Of a DNA stretch of 64,000 bases, positions 23,226 through 34,151 are shown piece by piece. Position 1 is the stretch's first letter, and every line of letters starts with the position of its first letter. Source of the DNA: Diadema setosum (taxonomy: Eukaryota; Echinodermata; Echinoidea; Diadematoida; Diadematidae); assembly GCF_964275005.1 (NCBI RefSeq), contig NC_092704.1, positions 34,798,416 through 34,862,415 on the forward strand. Direction: 5' to 3'. The notes under the pieces were generated by a model, which saw only the letters and a program-made list of their open reading frames with translations, had not been told where the DNA came from and ran no database searches. The translations under genes and the position numbers were made by a program.

Positions 23226-23768
23226 ATCACAGGGGAGGATCCAGGAATTCTGTAAAGGGGAGACACCTTAACAAAATCAAAGGTTGATGCAACCTCCTCC
23301 CTTTTTGATTTGTATTTCTTTTATTTTAACAAAAATACAGACGGGGAGGGGCGCCGCGCCCCCTCTAGATCCGCGACTGCTTCAGCCACAGGTTAATGGT
23401 AAAACTCGACTTTTCAAAACTACAAGCTGGCGCAACCCCCTATTTTTTCTTTTTATTTCTGTTGTTTTAACAAAAACAGAAATGGGCATCAGAGGGAGAT
23501 GCACCCGTCTCGATCCGCTACTGCGTCATCCACAAATGTCAAAACTCATTGCTTGCATTTCATGGGCGGATCAAGGAATTCCGTAAAGGGGAGACACCTT
23601 TTCAAAATGAAAGGCTGGCGCAACTCCACCCCCCTAATTATGTTCTTCTTATCTAATTTGTTTAAACGAAAAAAAAAAAAAGAAAAATGGAGGGGTGCGG
23701 CAGTCTTTACTTTTATAAAGGCGCCCCCCCCCCCTTTACGGAATTCCGTGATCCGCCCCTGTGACGCA
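23226..23768. repeat. Centre of foldback element, GGATCC modules
   Basis: Begins CACAGGGGAGGATCCAGG and ends GATCCGCCCCTGTG in inverted orientation, so the arm symmetry extends into the centre. Contains two or three degenerate GGATCC modules with the TTGTTTTAACAAA core. No open frame resembles a transposase. Confidence 0.6.
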
Positions 23769-24190
23769 TTCTGAAATTTGTGATAAATTTGGAAAATTTG
23801 ACATTCATGGTCGACGCGTTATGAAATTTGTGGTTAGTTCGATTTTAACATTTGTCATCGACGTGTTATAACATTTGTGGATAATCAGACTTTGATATTT
23901 GTCCGATGTTACGACTTTTGTCGTCGACGTGTTATGACATTAGTAGTTGTTATGAAATGTGTCGTCAACGTGATGACATTTGCAGTAAAAATGGAAATTT
24001 TGATATTTGTCGTTGACGTGTTATGACATTTGTGGTTAATCCGATTTTGACATTTGTCGTCGACGTGTTAATCCGATCTTGACATTTATCGTAGACGTGT
24101 CATGACATTACAGTGGTCATTATGACATTGTCGTCGACGTGTCATGACATTAGTGGTTGTTATGACATTTGTCGTCGTCATCTTATGACA
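23769..24190 (-). repeat. Tandem array of ACGTCGACGACAA units, right side
   Basis: About nine inverted units (TTTGTCGTCGACGTGTTATG type). The same array as on the left but with fewer copies. Confidence 0.8.
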
Positions 24191-24193
24191 TTA

Positions 24194-24369
24194 GGGAGCT
24201 TTAGATTTTAGACGCGCGGACGTTCAAAGGGGAAAAAAAAAAACATGTTCTGAGCGTGCGCAGAAGCGTACGTCAAGTTGACGTGCGCTTTTGCGCACGC
24301 TCAGACCATGTTTTTCTTTTTTTTTTTTCCCCTTTGAACGTCCGCGCGTCTAAAATCTAAAGCTTCCTG
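24194..24369. mobile_element. Hairpin MITE, TTA target duplication (PIF/Harbinger-like)
   Basis: Near-perfect 176-bp palindrome: GGGAGCTTTAGATTTTAGAC and GCGCGGACGTTC at the left, inverted at the right, meeting at CGTACGTCAAGTTGACGTGC. It splits one tandem unit: neighbouring units read GACATTAGTGGTTG, while here GACATTA precedes and TTAGTGGTTG follows. That gives a direct empty-site comparison and a TTA duplication. The 3-bp TTA fits PIF/Harbinger. Confidence 0.75.
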
Positions 24370-26036
24370 TTAGTGGTTGTTATGACATTACACGATCCAA
24401 ATTCAAATGAATTTATCCGGAATTTTCTGCATCGATCATATGTTACAAAAATAAAATACAGTCATTTCTTTTTTGCTTTGCAAGAGAATGGAACATACAG
24501 TGTGTACATTCGAATATAAAACTGAGATTACGTGTACAGATTAAAGAAAAAAGTAAGAGAAAACGTCGATTGGGAACCACTCGGAATAAAGACAATCAAA
24601 TGATCTGACTGAATTATGGCACATTGTATTGGGAGTGTAAATGCTTAAAGATACGACAGCCACATTAGTGGTCGAATATTATTGACATTAGTGGGCTCGA
24701 CACAATATGGTGACAGCATAATTTTATTTTGAATGAAAATCATAATACAATGACATCATGAATTCACTTAACTCCCTCAGTTTTGAGCATTTGACTTGAG
24801 ATTTGGCACATCGCGGTGACAGTTATGATATTTAGCTGCGCAAACTTTATATTTTCTTAATGTCAAACATTGTGTTGCTATGGTAACAGTATTTCTAATG
24901 AAAATCATAGAAATTGTTGATTTATTTACTGTACTCACTCAGGTTTTGAGCACTTGACGTGAGATATGGCAAATGTCAGTTACTTTGTTAGTAGGGGGTA
25001 TAAATCACATTGAGTGATAGTTCTAGTTTGTATTATACAATATTCTTGGATATTGGAGGATCAGGTTATCTCTGTATAAACCTTCATGAAAAAAAGTGTT
25101 TGAACAAAAAGAAGTGAGTAAAGTGATAATTAATTCATGCAATAGTGGTGTAATTTTCCTTCATACTAATACTATACACTGTACACGTGACTGTACAGTG
25201 TTTCTAGACAAACTGATCAATGTAGAAAGTAGAAAGTAGTCTTGTTAACAAACATTGTAAAGTTTTGAAATGAGAAAGAGAGGAGGGGAGAGGCAGAGAA
25301 AGTAGTAAGAAACAAATAAATTGTATGATAATTCAAGCAGTGATCGAGGAAGGGAAGAAATACACGAGTCATGCATTTGAAAAAGGAAGGGGTCGAGAGA
25401 GGTCGGAAAATGCATATGCACAGTGAGTCTTTGAAACTAGTATGAAGAAAAGAGGGGCAGGTTTGAGAAACAAAATAATATACCAACAGTCTGAAGATAA
25501 ATTTAGGGGCCTTTAATAGCAACAAATATAACAGAGGGGGTTGGGGGCTGAGAAATAAATACATCGTAGCCTACACCAATACAGTTGTGCATCCGGTCTT
25601 CCATATGGAACCCGCAATAACATTGATCGCTGTTGCGCATGACTGATGAGATATCACAGAATATTCATTGCTTTTTTATCTCTTTCCTGTAAATATGATT
25701 CTCTCTCTCCCCCTCTCCTCCTTGTCAGATTGTTTGTTTTGCATTGTTTTGTTTTTCGCACTCGTTTACATACTTATTAATTTACACAATAATAATTCGA
25801 TGAGAGTCTACCACGGCAGGTAAAACTTCCACAGCCCGTGCACACACCACTGATCTCAGGGGAGATCAGTGGCACATACTCACTGATGAACGTGTACGAA
25901 TCGAATCGTCGCGAGCAGAGGCACTCACACAACTCTTCGCAACGAACCCGAGCGGAGTAAGCATAGACGTATTACTAGCGGTTTCATTGAATTTAATTGC
26001 GAAAAGCCACAGGCTTGCGTGTAAATAAAAAATACG
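24370..26036 (-). repeat. Right arm of foldback element
   Basis: Reverse complement of L2 and, over the final 110 bp or so (25955-26036), of L1 only. The minus-strand frame at 25217-25564 translates the same low-complexity peptide as 21048-21400. It ends at ...AAAAAATACG. Confidence 0.8.
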
Positions 26037-26047
26037 CGTGCGGGACG
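26037..26047. repeat. Right 11-bp target site duplication
   Basis: CGTGCGGGACG, identical to 14516-14526. Joining the outer flanks gives a continuous GC-rich locus, consistent with a single pre-insertion site. Confidence 0.8.
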
Positions 26048-26659
26048 CTGGACCGACCGACCGGGACTGGGGTGCGATGGGCGTTGTGCACGTGCAACCT
26101 ATGTACGCGTGTAGATCGACTACCGACTTGTTTTGTGCTAAACATGTTGAGATGGTCTAACAAGAAACACTCGCCTACTCTCAGATTTTAATAGCTCATC
26201 TGGTCTAAGCAAAGTGAATGAGGCCGTGAATGAAACTAATTAAGAATCATGAGCATATACTTACTGAAATTCGTGTTTCTTCAATCTAAAGTTGCAGTGT
26301 GTCGTGTGTTACTTTTTGATAGTCGTCCTCACGTAACAGTCACCTAATGGAGGCTGACATATTGTATTTTTGATTACCTCATTGTACAGGAGTTCGTTTC
26401 AATATAGTGATAGTGGTTACTTACTAGCGTAGCACCATGGACCTACCATGCTAGCACTTACTAGGCTAGCGCGCTGCGATGTGCGTGGTTAGCAATGGAA
26501 CGCGGAAAGGACAGCCTTGAGTTGAAGCTAGCTGCGCATACCTGCTCATTTTGAAGCGTATGATGGCGCTGCATGACATTTACGGCAATGTCTGAAGTAG
26601 AAATCTACAGTATATAGTATTCCATCCATAATTTAAAAAAAAAAAAAAGTCAAAGTTTC
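26048..26659. other. Gene-free stretch, CpG-rich at left
   Basis: The first 100 bp or so is GC-rich and probably once adjoined the CpG-rich DNA left of 14516. Near 26420-26470 there is a cluster of CTAGC/GCTAGC motifs. No exon recognised. Confidence 0.45.
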
Positions 26660-27053
26660 CACCGGCTGGTAAAGGTGAGGATTCACCTTTTAACTTTTTG
26701 CTAGATACTTGGAAATCAATTGACGGAATGTCAAGGAGCATGTGATTCTAGGAGGAATTCAAAGTTCATTTGATGAAAATCTGTACTGAAATGGTCGAGA
26801 TATCCCAAATCAATGTAAAACAAAACGATCTTATTATAGTAGGTGGGTCCCATACCTTTTATTACTCTACAGGATCCCTTTGCTTTGGATATCTCTGCAA
26901 TTTCAAAATCAATATTTTCATCAAAATAAACTTTGAATTCCTCTTAGAATTACACGCTCTTTCAAATATTGTAAGAGATTTCTCATTATCTCACACAAAA
27001 AGAGGTGGAAACCTGAAGCCCCATCTCACCCAAAACTATACCATCCCTTTTTA
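26660..27053. mobile_element. MITE family A, eroded copy
   Basis: Contains the family landmarks: AGGAATTCAAAGTT, TTGATGAAAAT, GAGATATCC, GGTGGGTCCCA, AACTATACCATCCC. The left end is degraded and no clean TTAA remains. Confidence 0.65.
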
Positions 27054-27976
27054 GGATGAACGCGAGTCACTTGCAAGGGAGTGATAAACTCAAAACACCC
27101 GTTTCTCATTGTTGAATTGAGTATTATGGATGTACTTTTGGATGCAAATATTGATGCATATGTGTAGGTCAGTTATACATCCTACTATATCATGTAAAAA
27201 TTTTGCAATAAAGCCTAAAATATAAGGGGATATCGCCATTTTTCTTGCTAAACCATAACTGTAGACGGTTTAGTCTATGATAGAAACAATGTTCACGTTT
27301 TGCATATTTAACAATACTTAATTAACATTGATTATAATGATTAAAATTTTTGCATTGGTTGTTCCTGTCCCGATAACTCACATTTTAGGTCTATTTTCAA
27401 GCACTAGATCTGGGTTTTGTTTTATCTGTAAATGGTAAATAATGCCTTTATTAAATTCACTCAAAGCCAAGTGGTCAGGAGGCGATCCGGATGTGGAAAC
27501 AACAAAGAATGGGGTTTTGAAAGTGGCATCCATGTTGACCCTAAGAGTAAGGGATAAGGCTTCGTGGTTGCAATTATAACGTTGCATATTAAGGGGTAAA
27601 GATGTTATCGCAAGTCTCCCATATTGGCCTACATTTACAACATTCCCTGAATTTCGTTTAATTCTTGTTAAGATAATAACTGGTACATAAATAAAAGATA
27701 AATTGGGCCATTTACACTTAGCTGTTACAATCGTTATTATACAAACCCGTAACTTAGTGTAATCTGGACCATGATATATATTTTTTTCTTTGTCCATTAG
27801 TTTATTCTATATAGTTTATTTTGTCCATGTCATTGACATCTGATTTAACGATTGTGGGGGAAAAAAAGAAACGAAATTTTCTGAGTAGGCCTACAACATG
27901 CTAGGCCTAATTCGTGTTCATGCAATCGCATGAAACTTCTACCGTTCTTTTCCTTTTGTTTTATTTCCATTTCTGA
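27054..27976. other. Gene-free stretch
   Basis: AT-rich, no conserved open frame. The open frame at 27378-27797 minus has no recognisable motif. Confidence 0.45.
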
Positions 27977-29090
27977 AGTCAAATGAAAGGACAAGTCCAC
28001 CTTCATAGACACGTGGATTGAGAGAGTGCATCAATATGAACACATACGTGAAAGTTTGAGTAAAATCAGACAATTCGTTCAAAAATTAAGAATTTTATAG
28101 TTTTCAGTTTACTGCAATCGCTGGATGTGAAGACTATACCTACATACAGTTTGTGATGTCGTTATAGAACGATACAAAGAAAATATAAAGAAAATTCAAC
28201 ATTTTCCTCTATCTTGCATAAAAGAGCACATGACTTGCCTCTTTCAGAAGGCAGGGGGAGTAATATCACCATTAAAAAATGATTGTCCGTTACAAGTTGA
28301 GGGAATGTACTTTTTTTCCAAAAAAAAAATGAAATTTTGTCTAATTCACTTATTTTCCTTATAATACATCGAGCTAGGTATATGCGATATCCAGGCATGC
28401 CAAGTTCAAAAAAAATTAATGAGTGAGATTTTCATGACTCGGCATCTCGGCATGCGAATGTGCCCGTGAGCGAGGGTGATGGGAGGGGTTTTTTCCCCCC
28501 TGTGGCCTCCCACGGTAGGGAGCTTTTACAATTTTTAGCTCTTAATGGTGCGATCAGGAGCATACTTAAGTGACTATTTTTTACTTATTTTGAAAGACAA
28601 AAGGGAAATATACCTTCATTTTTTTTTTTCGGGAAGCTCAACAGGGAAAGCCTGACACTTTGTTCTCATGTGTTTTGTTTGTTTATTCTGTTTCTCTGTT
28701 ATCACTTGTAATGTTTTGCAAATGCCGAATAAATAATAATAATAATAATAATAGTTGCAACTATTACTTTAATCTTTTGAGCTATGCTCATTATTATAGG
28801 CCCAAGTTGCAGACTTCGCCCGATGCGTGAGAAAAATGGGTGTCATGCGTGAGATCGTGCAGATGGTCCCTAAATGCTTGAGTCTCACGCAGAATGCGTG
28901 AGACTAAGTAGCTCTGGATATCATCAATACCAAGTGCAGTAGTCTTGTCATCCAGCAGTGACTGCAGAGAAATTTTGCAAACTTTTGAACGGATTGTCAA
29001 ATTTTCCTCAAACATCCACTGATGTATTCCACTTACTGCTGCATTATCTCAATCCAGGTATGTATTATGAAGGTAAACTCGTCCTTTAAA
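27977..29090. mobile_element. MITE family B copy split by later insertions
   Basis: Left half 27977-28385 (GTGGATTGAGAGAG, GAAAATATAAAGAAAATTCA, CTTTCAGAAGGCAGGG) and right half about 28905-29090 (GTAGTCTTGTCATCCAGCAG, CAAACATCCACTGATG, CCTTTAAA). Between them lies about 520 bp of foreign DNA. This includes an AATGCCGAATAAATAATAATAA tail at 28722-28754 typical of a retroposon 3' end, and a GTCTCACGCA/TGCGTGAGAC hairpin near 28880-28905. Confidence 0.6.
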
Positions 29091-29802
29091 CATGCTGCAC
29101 GGTATTCTTCTATAATTACATTACATCATGCAATTTTCACTATGTAGTCCAAAAGAACCTATTGGGTCCTCCCCGTGTGAATTCAGAAACACTATAACTT
29201 TTGATGGAATATAACATATATACAATTATATATAGGCCATCCATGGGTTCGTCCGATATGCGTATACAAAAAAAAAAAAAAAAATCCCATATTATGTATA
29301 CCAATGTATTTTATATTTCATGTCCTGCTGCCTTTGTCACAATTTACTAGATATTGAATATCTAACATTAATGATATAAGGCAGAGGTATAGGCTCCGAG
29401 TTTTGGAGAACAAAACTTCCTCATCATAATAATTATTTTAGTCGAAATCCAAACCTGTAGTTTTGCTATATAGTTCTTTTCATTTCTCTGCACAATCGAC
29501 TTCTTTAAAGGGAACTTTTGGCCTAAAACATGATAATGGGGATTCTGTGAATACAGGGGGAAAAAGTACACACACACACAAGCACACACGTTAAACTGAG
29601 GGAAAATAATTCATGAACAAGTATTGTTGGAAGTTTAGTTAAAATTTGTGCATGTAATGAGTGACAGATGAGTTTGTGTTTTCTTTTTCTAATTTTTATG
29701 TTAAGTTTCTTTTGTTGAGTTATGCCGATAAACTGACACGTCAGTCATGGCTCAGCTGTAAATGATAAATGCCAGAAACAACAATGTCAAAGGGCAGTAT
29801 AG
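29091..29802. other. Gene-free stretch
   Basis: AT-rich with an A run near 29269-29284 and a short CA run near 29571-29580. No exon recognised. Confidence 0.45.
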
Positions 29803-29971
29803 CAGGGGCGGATCCAGGAATTCCGTAAAGAGGGGGCGTGTTTACAAAATTAAAGGGGGGGGGGCGCACGCACCCCTCCCTCCATGTTTTTCTTTTTATT
29901 TCTTTTGTTTCAACAAAAAATAAAGGGGGGGGGGCGTGCGCCGGTTGCGGTCCTCCCTGGATCCGCCCCTG
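29803..29971. mobile_element. GGATCC-ended MITE, intact, 6-bp duplication GTATAG
   Basis: Starts CAGGGGCGGATCCAGG and ends inverted CCTGGATCCGCCCCTG. GTATAG lies directly outside both ends (29797-29802, 29972-29977). The core is GTTTCAACAAA flanked by G runs. 169 bp, non-coding. CAG...CTG ends suggest a hAT-related family, although the usual hAT duplication is 8 bp. Confidence 0.85.
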
Positions 29972-30056
29972 GTATAGGAATGAAGAGGAAAAACAGTATG
30001 TATAGTCCAACATTATTCATTTGCATATAAAATAAATTTGAGGGGAGATCTGAGAT

Positions 30057-30225
30057 TTAAAGGGTTCGCATACTCGTAGTTTTAATTGAGACCTAACATT
30101 TTTTTGGTGAGATAATCTCTTATGAAATATGAAAGAGCATGGAGTTTCAAGAGGGAATCAACGTTTATTTGATGAAAATTGATTTTGAAATGGCAGAGAT
30201 ATCCCAAACAAATAGGCCCTAATGA
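30057..30225. mobile_element. MITE family A, left half
   Basis: TTAAAGGGTTCGCATACTCG, then GAGACCTAACA, GAGATAAT, TTGATGAAAATTGATTTTGA. It stops before the central palindrome. Confidence 0.65.
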
Positions 30226-30309
30226 TGTATTTGAAAGGAAAAGTACGTAAGCCTACACAGTCCCTTGACTGACATACGTTGATGGATCCCCCCTGATAAA
30301 ATGATGAAA

Positions 30310-30391
30310 GTAATGATGATGATGATGATAATAATAATAATGATAATAATTATAATAATTATAATAATGATACTAATAATAATAATAATAA
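30310..30391. repeat. (ATG/ATA)n trinucleotide tract
   Basis: Imperfect GAT and AAT triplets. It creates a spurious poly-Ile frame on the minus strand. Confidence 0.9.
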
Positions 30392-30399
30392 AAAATAAA

Positions 30400-30720
30400 A
30401 GCCTTTTAAAGGAAACCAAATCCCAACGGGTTGAGTGAAAGTAGTAAAATTGGTAGAATACATCAATGAAAATTTGAGGAAAATCGAACCATTGACTCAA
30501 AAGTTTATAGTTTTCATGTCGTCATTGCTTGATAACAAGACTACTGCAGTTCATGACGTCATGTATGAACAACAATACAAATAAAATATAAGGAGAATTC
30601 CACAAAATTTCATTGTTCATTATTTAGTAAACATTCCATCGACTTGCATTATTCCCCCTACTTTCTGAATGAAGTAAGTCCAGTGCTCTTTCATTATGCT
30701 ATAGAAAAGTGAAATTATAG
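30400..30720. mobile_element. MITE family B, left part
   Basis: TTAAAGGAAACC, GGGTTGAGTGAAAG, TGAGGAAAATCGAACC, ACAATACAAATAAAATAT and CTTTCTGAATGAAG follow the family order. The right end is lost. Confidence 0.6.
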
Positions 30721-30769
30721 TGAATTTTCTCTCTATATGTTTTAATCTATTGGTTTCTATTTTGTTATT

Positions 30770-31260
30770 TTTTTAGACTGTGCTTGTGAAATCGGCAATC
30801 GCAATCTTGAACACAAATCCACGCAGCGCAGTAAACTAAGTACATGATCTGCGCGCGCTCTGCCGTCTACATACATAGTAGTAGTGGGAGCACGCCGCGC
30901 GCGTTTCATGGAATGTGTAATTACTGTATTGTGTAGAGAACATCGTTCCACATCTCGCTGCTAGCTAGGCTGCATCACGGTACGCGGTGTTGACTTAGCC
31001 AGCGAGAAGTTGGGCATCTTTCTGGCGTAACCGTACCCCTCCGTAGTGTATTGCTCGTGCTTTATGTACGTATGTACTGTGCACGTAAAGTGGATGTAAA
31101 ATCAGCTGAATCTCGCAGCGTTGGCTTAGCGGTTATCAGAGGGGCGGGTGATCCTGGTGGTAAAATTCTGAGGCTGCTCCTTTTCACATGACTTTGACGA
31201 GAACTCAATTCCGCGGATAGTTTTCAGCGTATCTTATTTGATGCCACTTCATTAGTCGAT
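30770..31260 (+). promoter_or_regulatory. CpG-rich promoter-like region upstream of EPB41L5-type gene
   Basis: Contrasts with its AT-rich surroundings: GCGCGCGCTCTGCC, GCCGCGCGCGTTTC and a GGGGCGGGTG Sp1-like box (31141-31149). It ends about 30 bp before the first coding exon's ATG. No TATA box was seen. A TTTTCAG at about 31221-31227 could instead be a 3' splice site for an upstream leader exon. Confidence 0.45.
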
Positions 31261-31290
31261 TGGATTGTGTCACAAGATTTATGGGACAAA

Positions 31291-31464
31291 ATGATGCGAT
31301 TTCTCTCTAAACGTTTCTCCCGACGCAAGCGACCCGGCGACAGAATAGACTCGGCGGGAAGGCACGGGCATGGAACCCATGTCCACGTACCATCTCGAAA
31401 CAAGAATGTTCTGGTTTGTCGTGTACTATTCTTGGATGGGACAGACAAAACATTTGAAGTCAAG
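31291..31464 (+). CDS. EPB41L5: EPB41L5/Yurt-type FERM protein, coding exon 1
   Basis: Encodes the first 58 residues: a basic start (MMRFLSKRFSRRKR), a His/Gly-rich linker (residues 23-36) and the first strands of the FERM F1 lobe, NVLVCRVLFLDGTDKTFEVK (39-58). The pattern CRVxLLDGTD and the basic start are typical of EPB41L5 (Lulu/YMO1), EPB41L4B and fly Yurt. These act under the membrane at lateral junctions, limit Crumbs-dependent apical growth and support epithelial-mesenchymal transition (family knowledge). The start is decided by an in-frame TGA at 31195-31197 with no ATG before the tandem ATGs at 31291 and 31294. The exon ends GTCAAG|GTATAT in phase 0, joining the second exon as [20 protein letters not shown]4 is a less good match. 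Confidence 0.85.
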
Positions 31465-31469
31465 GTATA

Positions 31470-33907
31470 TTAACATTTCTGTTCTTCATGTGGTATGAAA
31501 TCATCCTATGTTATGAGTATAAGAAATGCAGTGGTTCATCTTGTTGGTTGTACGTTGTATGGTAAGGTATTAATAGAATTCCATCTAAAAAAAAAAAAAA
31601 AAAAAAGAAGAAAGAAAAGGAAAGCCTGCCTGCTGCTACTGACGTTAAGTCCTGTCATACAAAGTGTATCTCATAATAAGACACAGTAACCTAGGCCTAG
31701 GCCCTATTAAATACTTAGTAATCCCTGCTAATAGACTATTAAATTTACTAGTACAGTAGCAAGGGCCAACAACTAAATATTGTTAATTGTTTACTACACC
31801 AACGCCAAACGGTTAGATTGCTCTGCTCATCCCTCGGGCCTCATTTGAAGTAACGTTAGGGCTTAGGTGACTCAATCAATGTGAGGACCTAGGTGCCCAC
31901 ACCTTCTCAGGGGCCCAAATATCGTCACCCTGCGTAAAATTGCTACAAGCGCACTGAACAAACATTTTTGCCCCGGGCTGTGTTCAGTACGCTTGAAACT
32001 TTGCAGGGTTACCACAATTTTCAAGCAAACTGAGGTGAAAACCAAACAATTTTTCTTGAAAACCTTACATTGAATAAGGAATACTTGTTATCAGTATCAT
32101 CATGGTCACCTGCACATGTCTGAATTCCGCATCGTTTGCATTTGACGACAATAGCTGCAAATTTCTGGTATCGATCACTGAACTTGTGGTTCCATTTGAA
32201 TCTTCAGCATTTTTCCTTTATGTGAGTGGGATTTCATAGAAATTTCAGTAATGAAATGTACTAGTGTGATTTAAGAAAAAAAAAAACATTTACTATGACG
32301 AGGTGCGGGTCACTCAAGCATACTAGATCTACTAGACAATCACTTTTGACACTAGAACTTCTACAGTACAGTAGATTGCTCGTGTGCGTGTGCTAGAAAT
32401 CTAGATCACTTGATAGTAGCTAGTATGTAGGCCCTAACGCTAGGGCCCACTTAGGACAACTGTTGAAATTGGTGTTACACTGTAAACTTTTTGTCTCAAT
32501 ACTGCCCATACGGATGCACACTGTAACACACATACAAAGTGTATTCTACACCTGAAATACAGTACAATTGTCTCCCTCATTTTGTATACCTGTGTGAATT
32601 TTGGCAGCCTGTTTTTCAGTGTGTTGTCGTCATGGTGAAAAGATTAAGAGGTAAGACATGTTGACAGGAGTTGGTTTATCATGTGACCCTTGACACGATG
32701 GTGTCAGCTACACAGAGTTGTGGAATTGTGACCATTCACAGAACTTTATCTCATCAATGCTTTATAATACCGGTAATTATGTCAATGATTTTATGCTGCA
32801 GAATTTTTGCCTTTTTGGTTGCATGATTTCACAGTATTCATCAGGTTGGCTTAAACACATGGAATAAAGTTACACGTTAGAGGCTCTGCTGTAGAGTTGC
32901 AAGATACATGTACTGTACTTGTACGTGGCTATTTTGTGTACAGCAACAGCTTTGGCCCTCACAACAGCTTTGGCCCTCACAAAGCTGATCAGTCTGTGAG
33001 GTGCTGACAGTGTATTAAGGTGCAATGAAAAAAAAACAAACAAACAACAACAACAACAAACAACCACACCCAAACTTGTAATTAAAGACACATGGCCCTT
33101 ATGGTAGTGCCTTACAAATGCACTCATGGGGTGATCTTGGCACAGCTAATCATTCAATAGAATAATGCCATCAAAACAAAAATTACAGCCAAAAAAAGAA
33201 AAAAGAAAAAAGTAGAACAGTGATGCTTCTGTCATTTCGTCTGTTAGAAATGAATAATGTGGATATTTTATGTGATTTCATTTTATTTCAACGAGACTCT
33301 GCCCCCTTTGGAAAGTTCTAAGGTTTAGTAAACAGATATAAATCTGATTGTGGAATATGTTTGAAATTGTTACAGGAATATAAATGTATGAAAACATGTA
33401 AGACTAAGGGAAATAGATAATATTTATGTCTTTGATCATTTTCTTTACCAATAATGTGTGCTTTTGGTACTTCAGTAGACATGAATACCCAGGTTACAAT
33501 GACTGGTACATGGTTATTGCAGGGAGGTGGGAATGTTATTGCCTGAGAACTCAAATTTTGTTGAGAGCTTTGTAAGGAGTGCTAGTGATTTCACACTTCC
33601 TTGATGTCTACCTTGGTGCATACTATTTCTCAAGGCTAAGCATGCAACCTCCCTTGAATATGATATTTTGAGAAATACAAGTTATTATGTATGCCAGCAA
33701 AATTGAAATTGGTTCCTTCACAGGCCTACCACTATTTGAATAAGAAATATATTGCATTCCTGCTGTTAATAAACAAGATTATATCTCATAGGATACCTTA
33801 TTACCATCATGGTATTAACATTCAGGTAGCATCAAACCTAAATTTTGATCTCATTGGTTTTAGTTTAAATCCCACCATTCATTTTGTTAGTTTCTTTGTT
33901 CATTTCT

Positions 33908-33949
<42 letters not shown>

Positions 33950-34015
33950 TTTGTTTGTTTGTTTTTGTTTTTTTTTTTGGGGGGGGATGGTTCTGCACCA
34001 AATAACACCTGTTCT
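31470..34015. other. Intronic gene-free stretch
   Basis: Simple repeats only: A run near 31588-31607, imperfect (AAC)n near 33036-33063 and (GTT)n at about 33908-33950 followed by T and G runs. The GTT/AAC tracts generate spurious poly-Val and poly-Asn frames. Confidence 0.55.
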
Positions 34016-34019
34016 TTAA

Positions 34020-34151
34020 CCCGTTGAGAACGAGTCCCAAGTATACTCGGGCAAGCGTCTATAAAGGGAAATGCGTGTTGTAGCAAGGAGGTTCTAGGCG
34101 AGCTCGCCTAGTACCTCCTTGGTTGTAGCAAAATCAAACCGTCTGAACGGG
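34020..34151. mobile_element. 132-bp TTAA-flanked hairpin MITE
   Basis: Starts CCCGTTGAGAACG and ends CTGAACGGG, with TTAA at 34016-34019 and 34152-34155. The inside holds a strong palindrome, AGGAGGTTCTAGGCGAGC then TCGCCTAGTACCTCC. TTAA plus CCC ends are piggyBac-like, as for 3654-4420 but an unrelated sequence. Confidence 0.7.

Larger units (their letters stand above)
14527..26036. mobile_element. 11.5 kb foldback / Mutator-like composite element
   Basis: The left terminus reads CGTATTTTTTATTTACACGC and continues AAGCCTGTGGCTTTTCGC; the right terminus is its reverse complement ending GTAAATAAAAAATACG. About 60 terminal bases match with roughly two differences, and both ends are flanked by CGTGCGGGACG. 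Inside are an outer left arm (14527-19810, interrupted by two LINEs), an inner left arm (20630-22244), tandem ACGTCGACGACAA arrays, a GGATCC-module centre and an inverted right arm. Long TIRs plus a 9-11 bp duplication fit the Mutator-like superfamily; arms loaded with tandem repeats fit foldback elements such as the sea-urchin TU family. No transposase is recognisable, so it is non-autonomous. Confidence 0.75.

Noticed and set aside
20951..25564. A similar 110-160 residue frame conserved in the inner left arm, right arm and (shorter) outer arm
   Set aside because: Conservation follows from arm duplication. The peptide is low complexity, read from pyrimidine-rich DNA, and has no domain.
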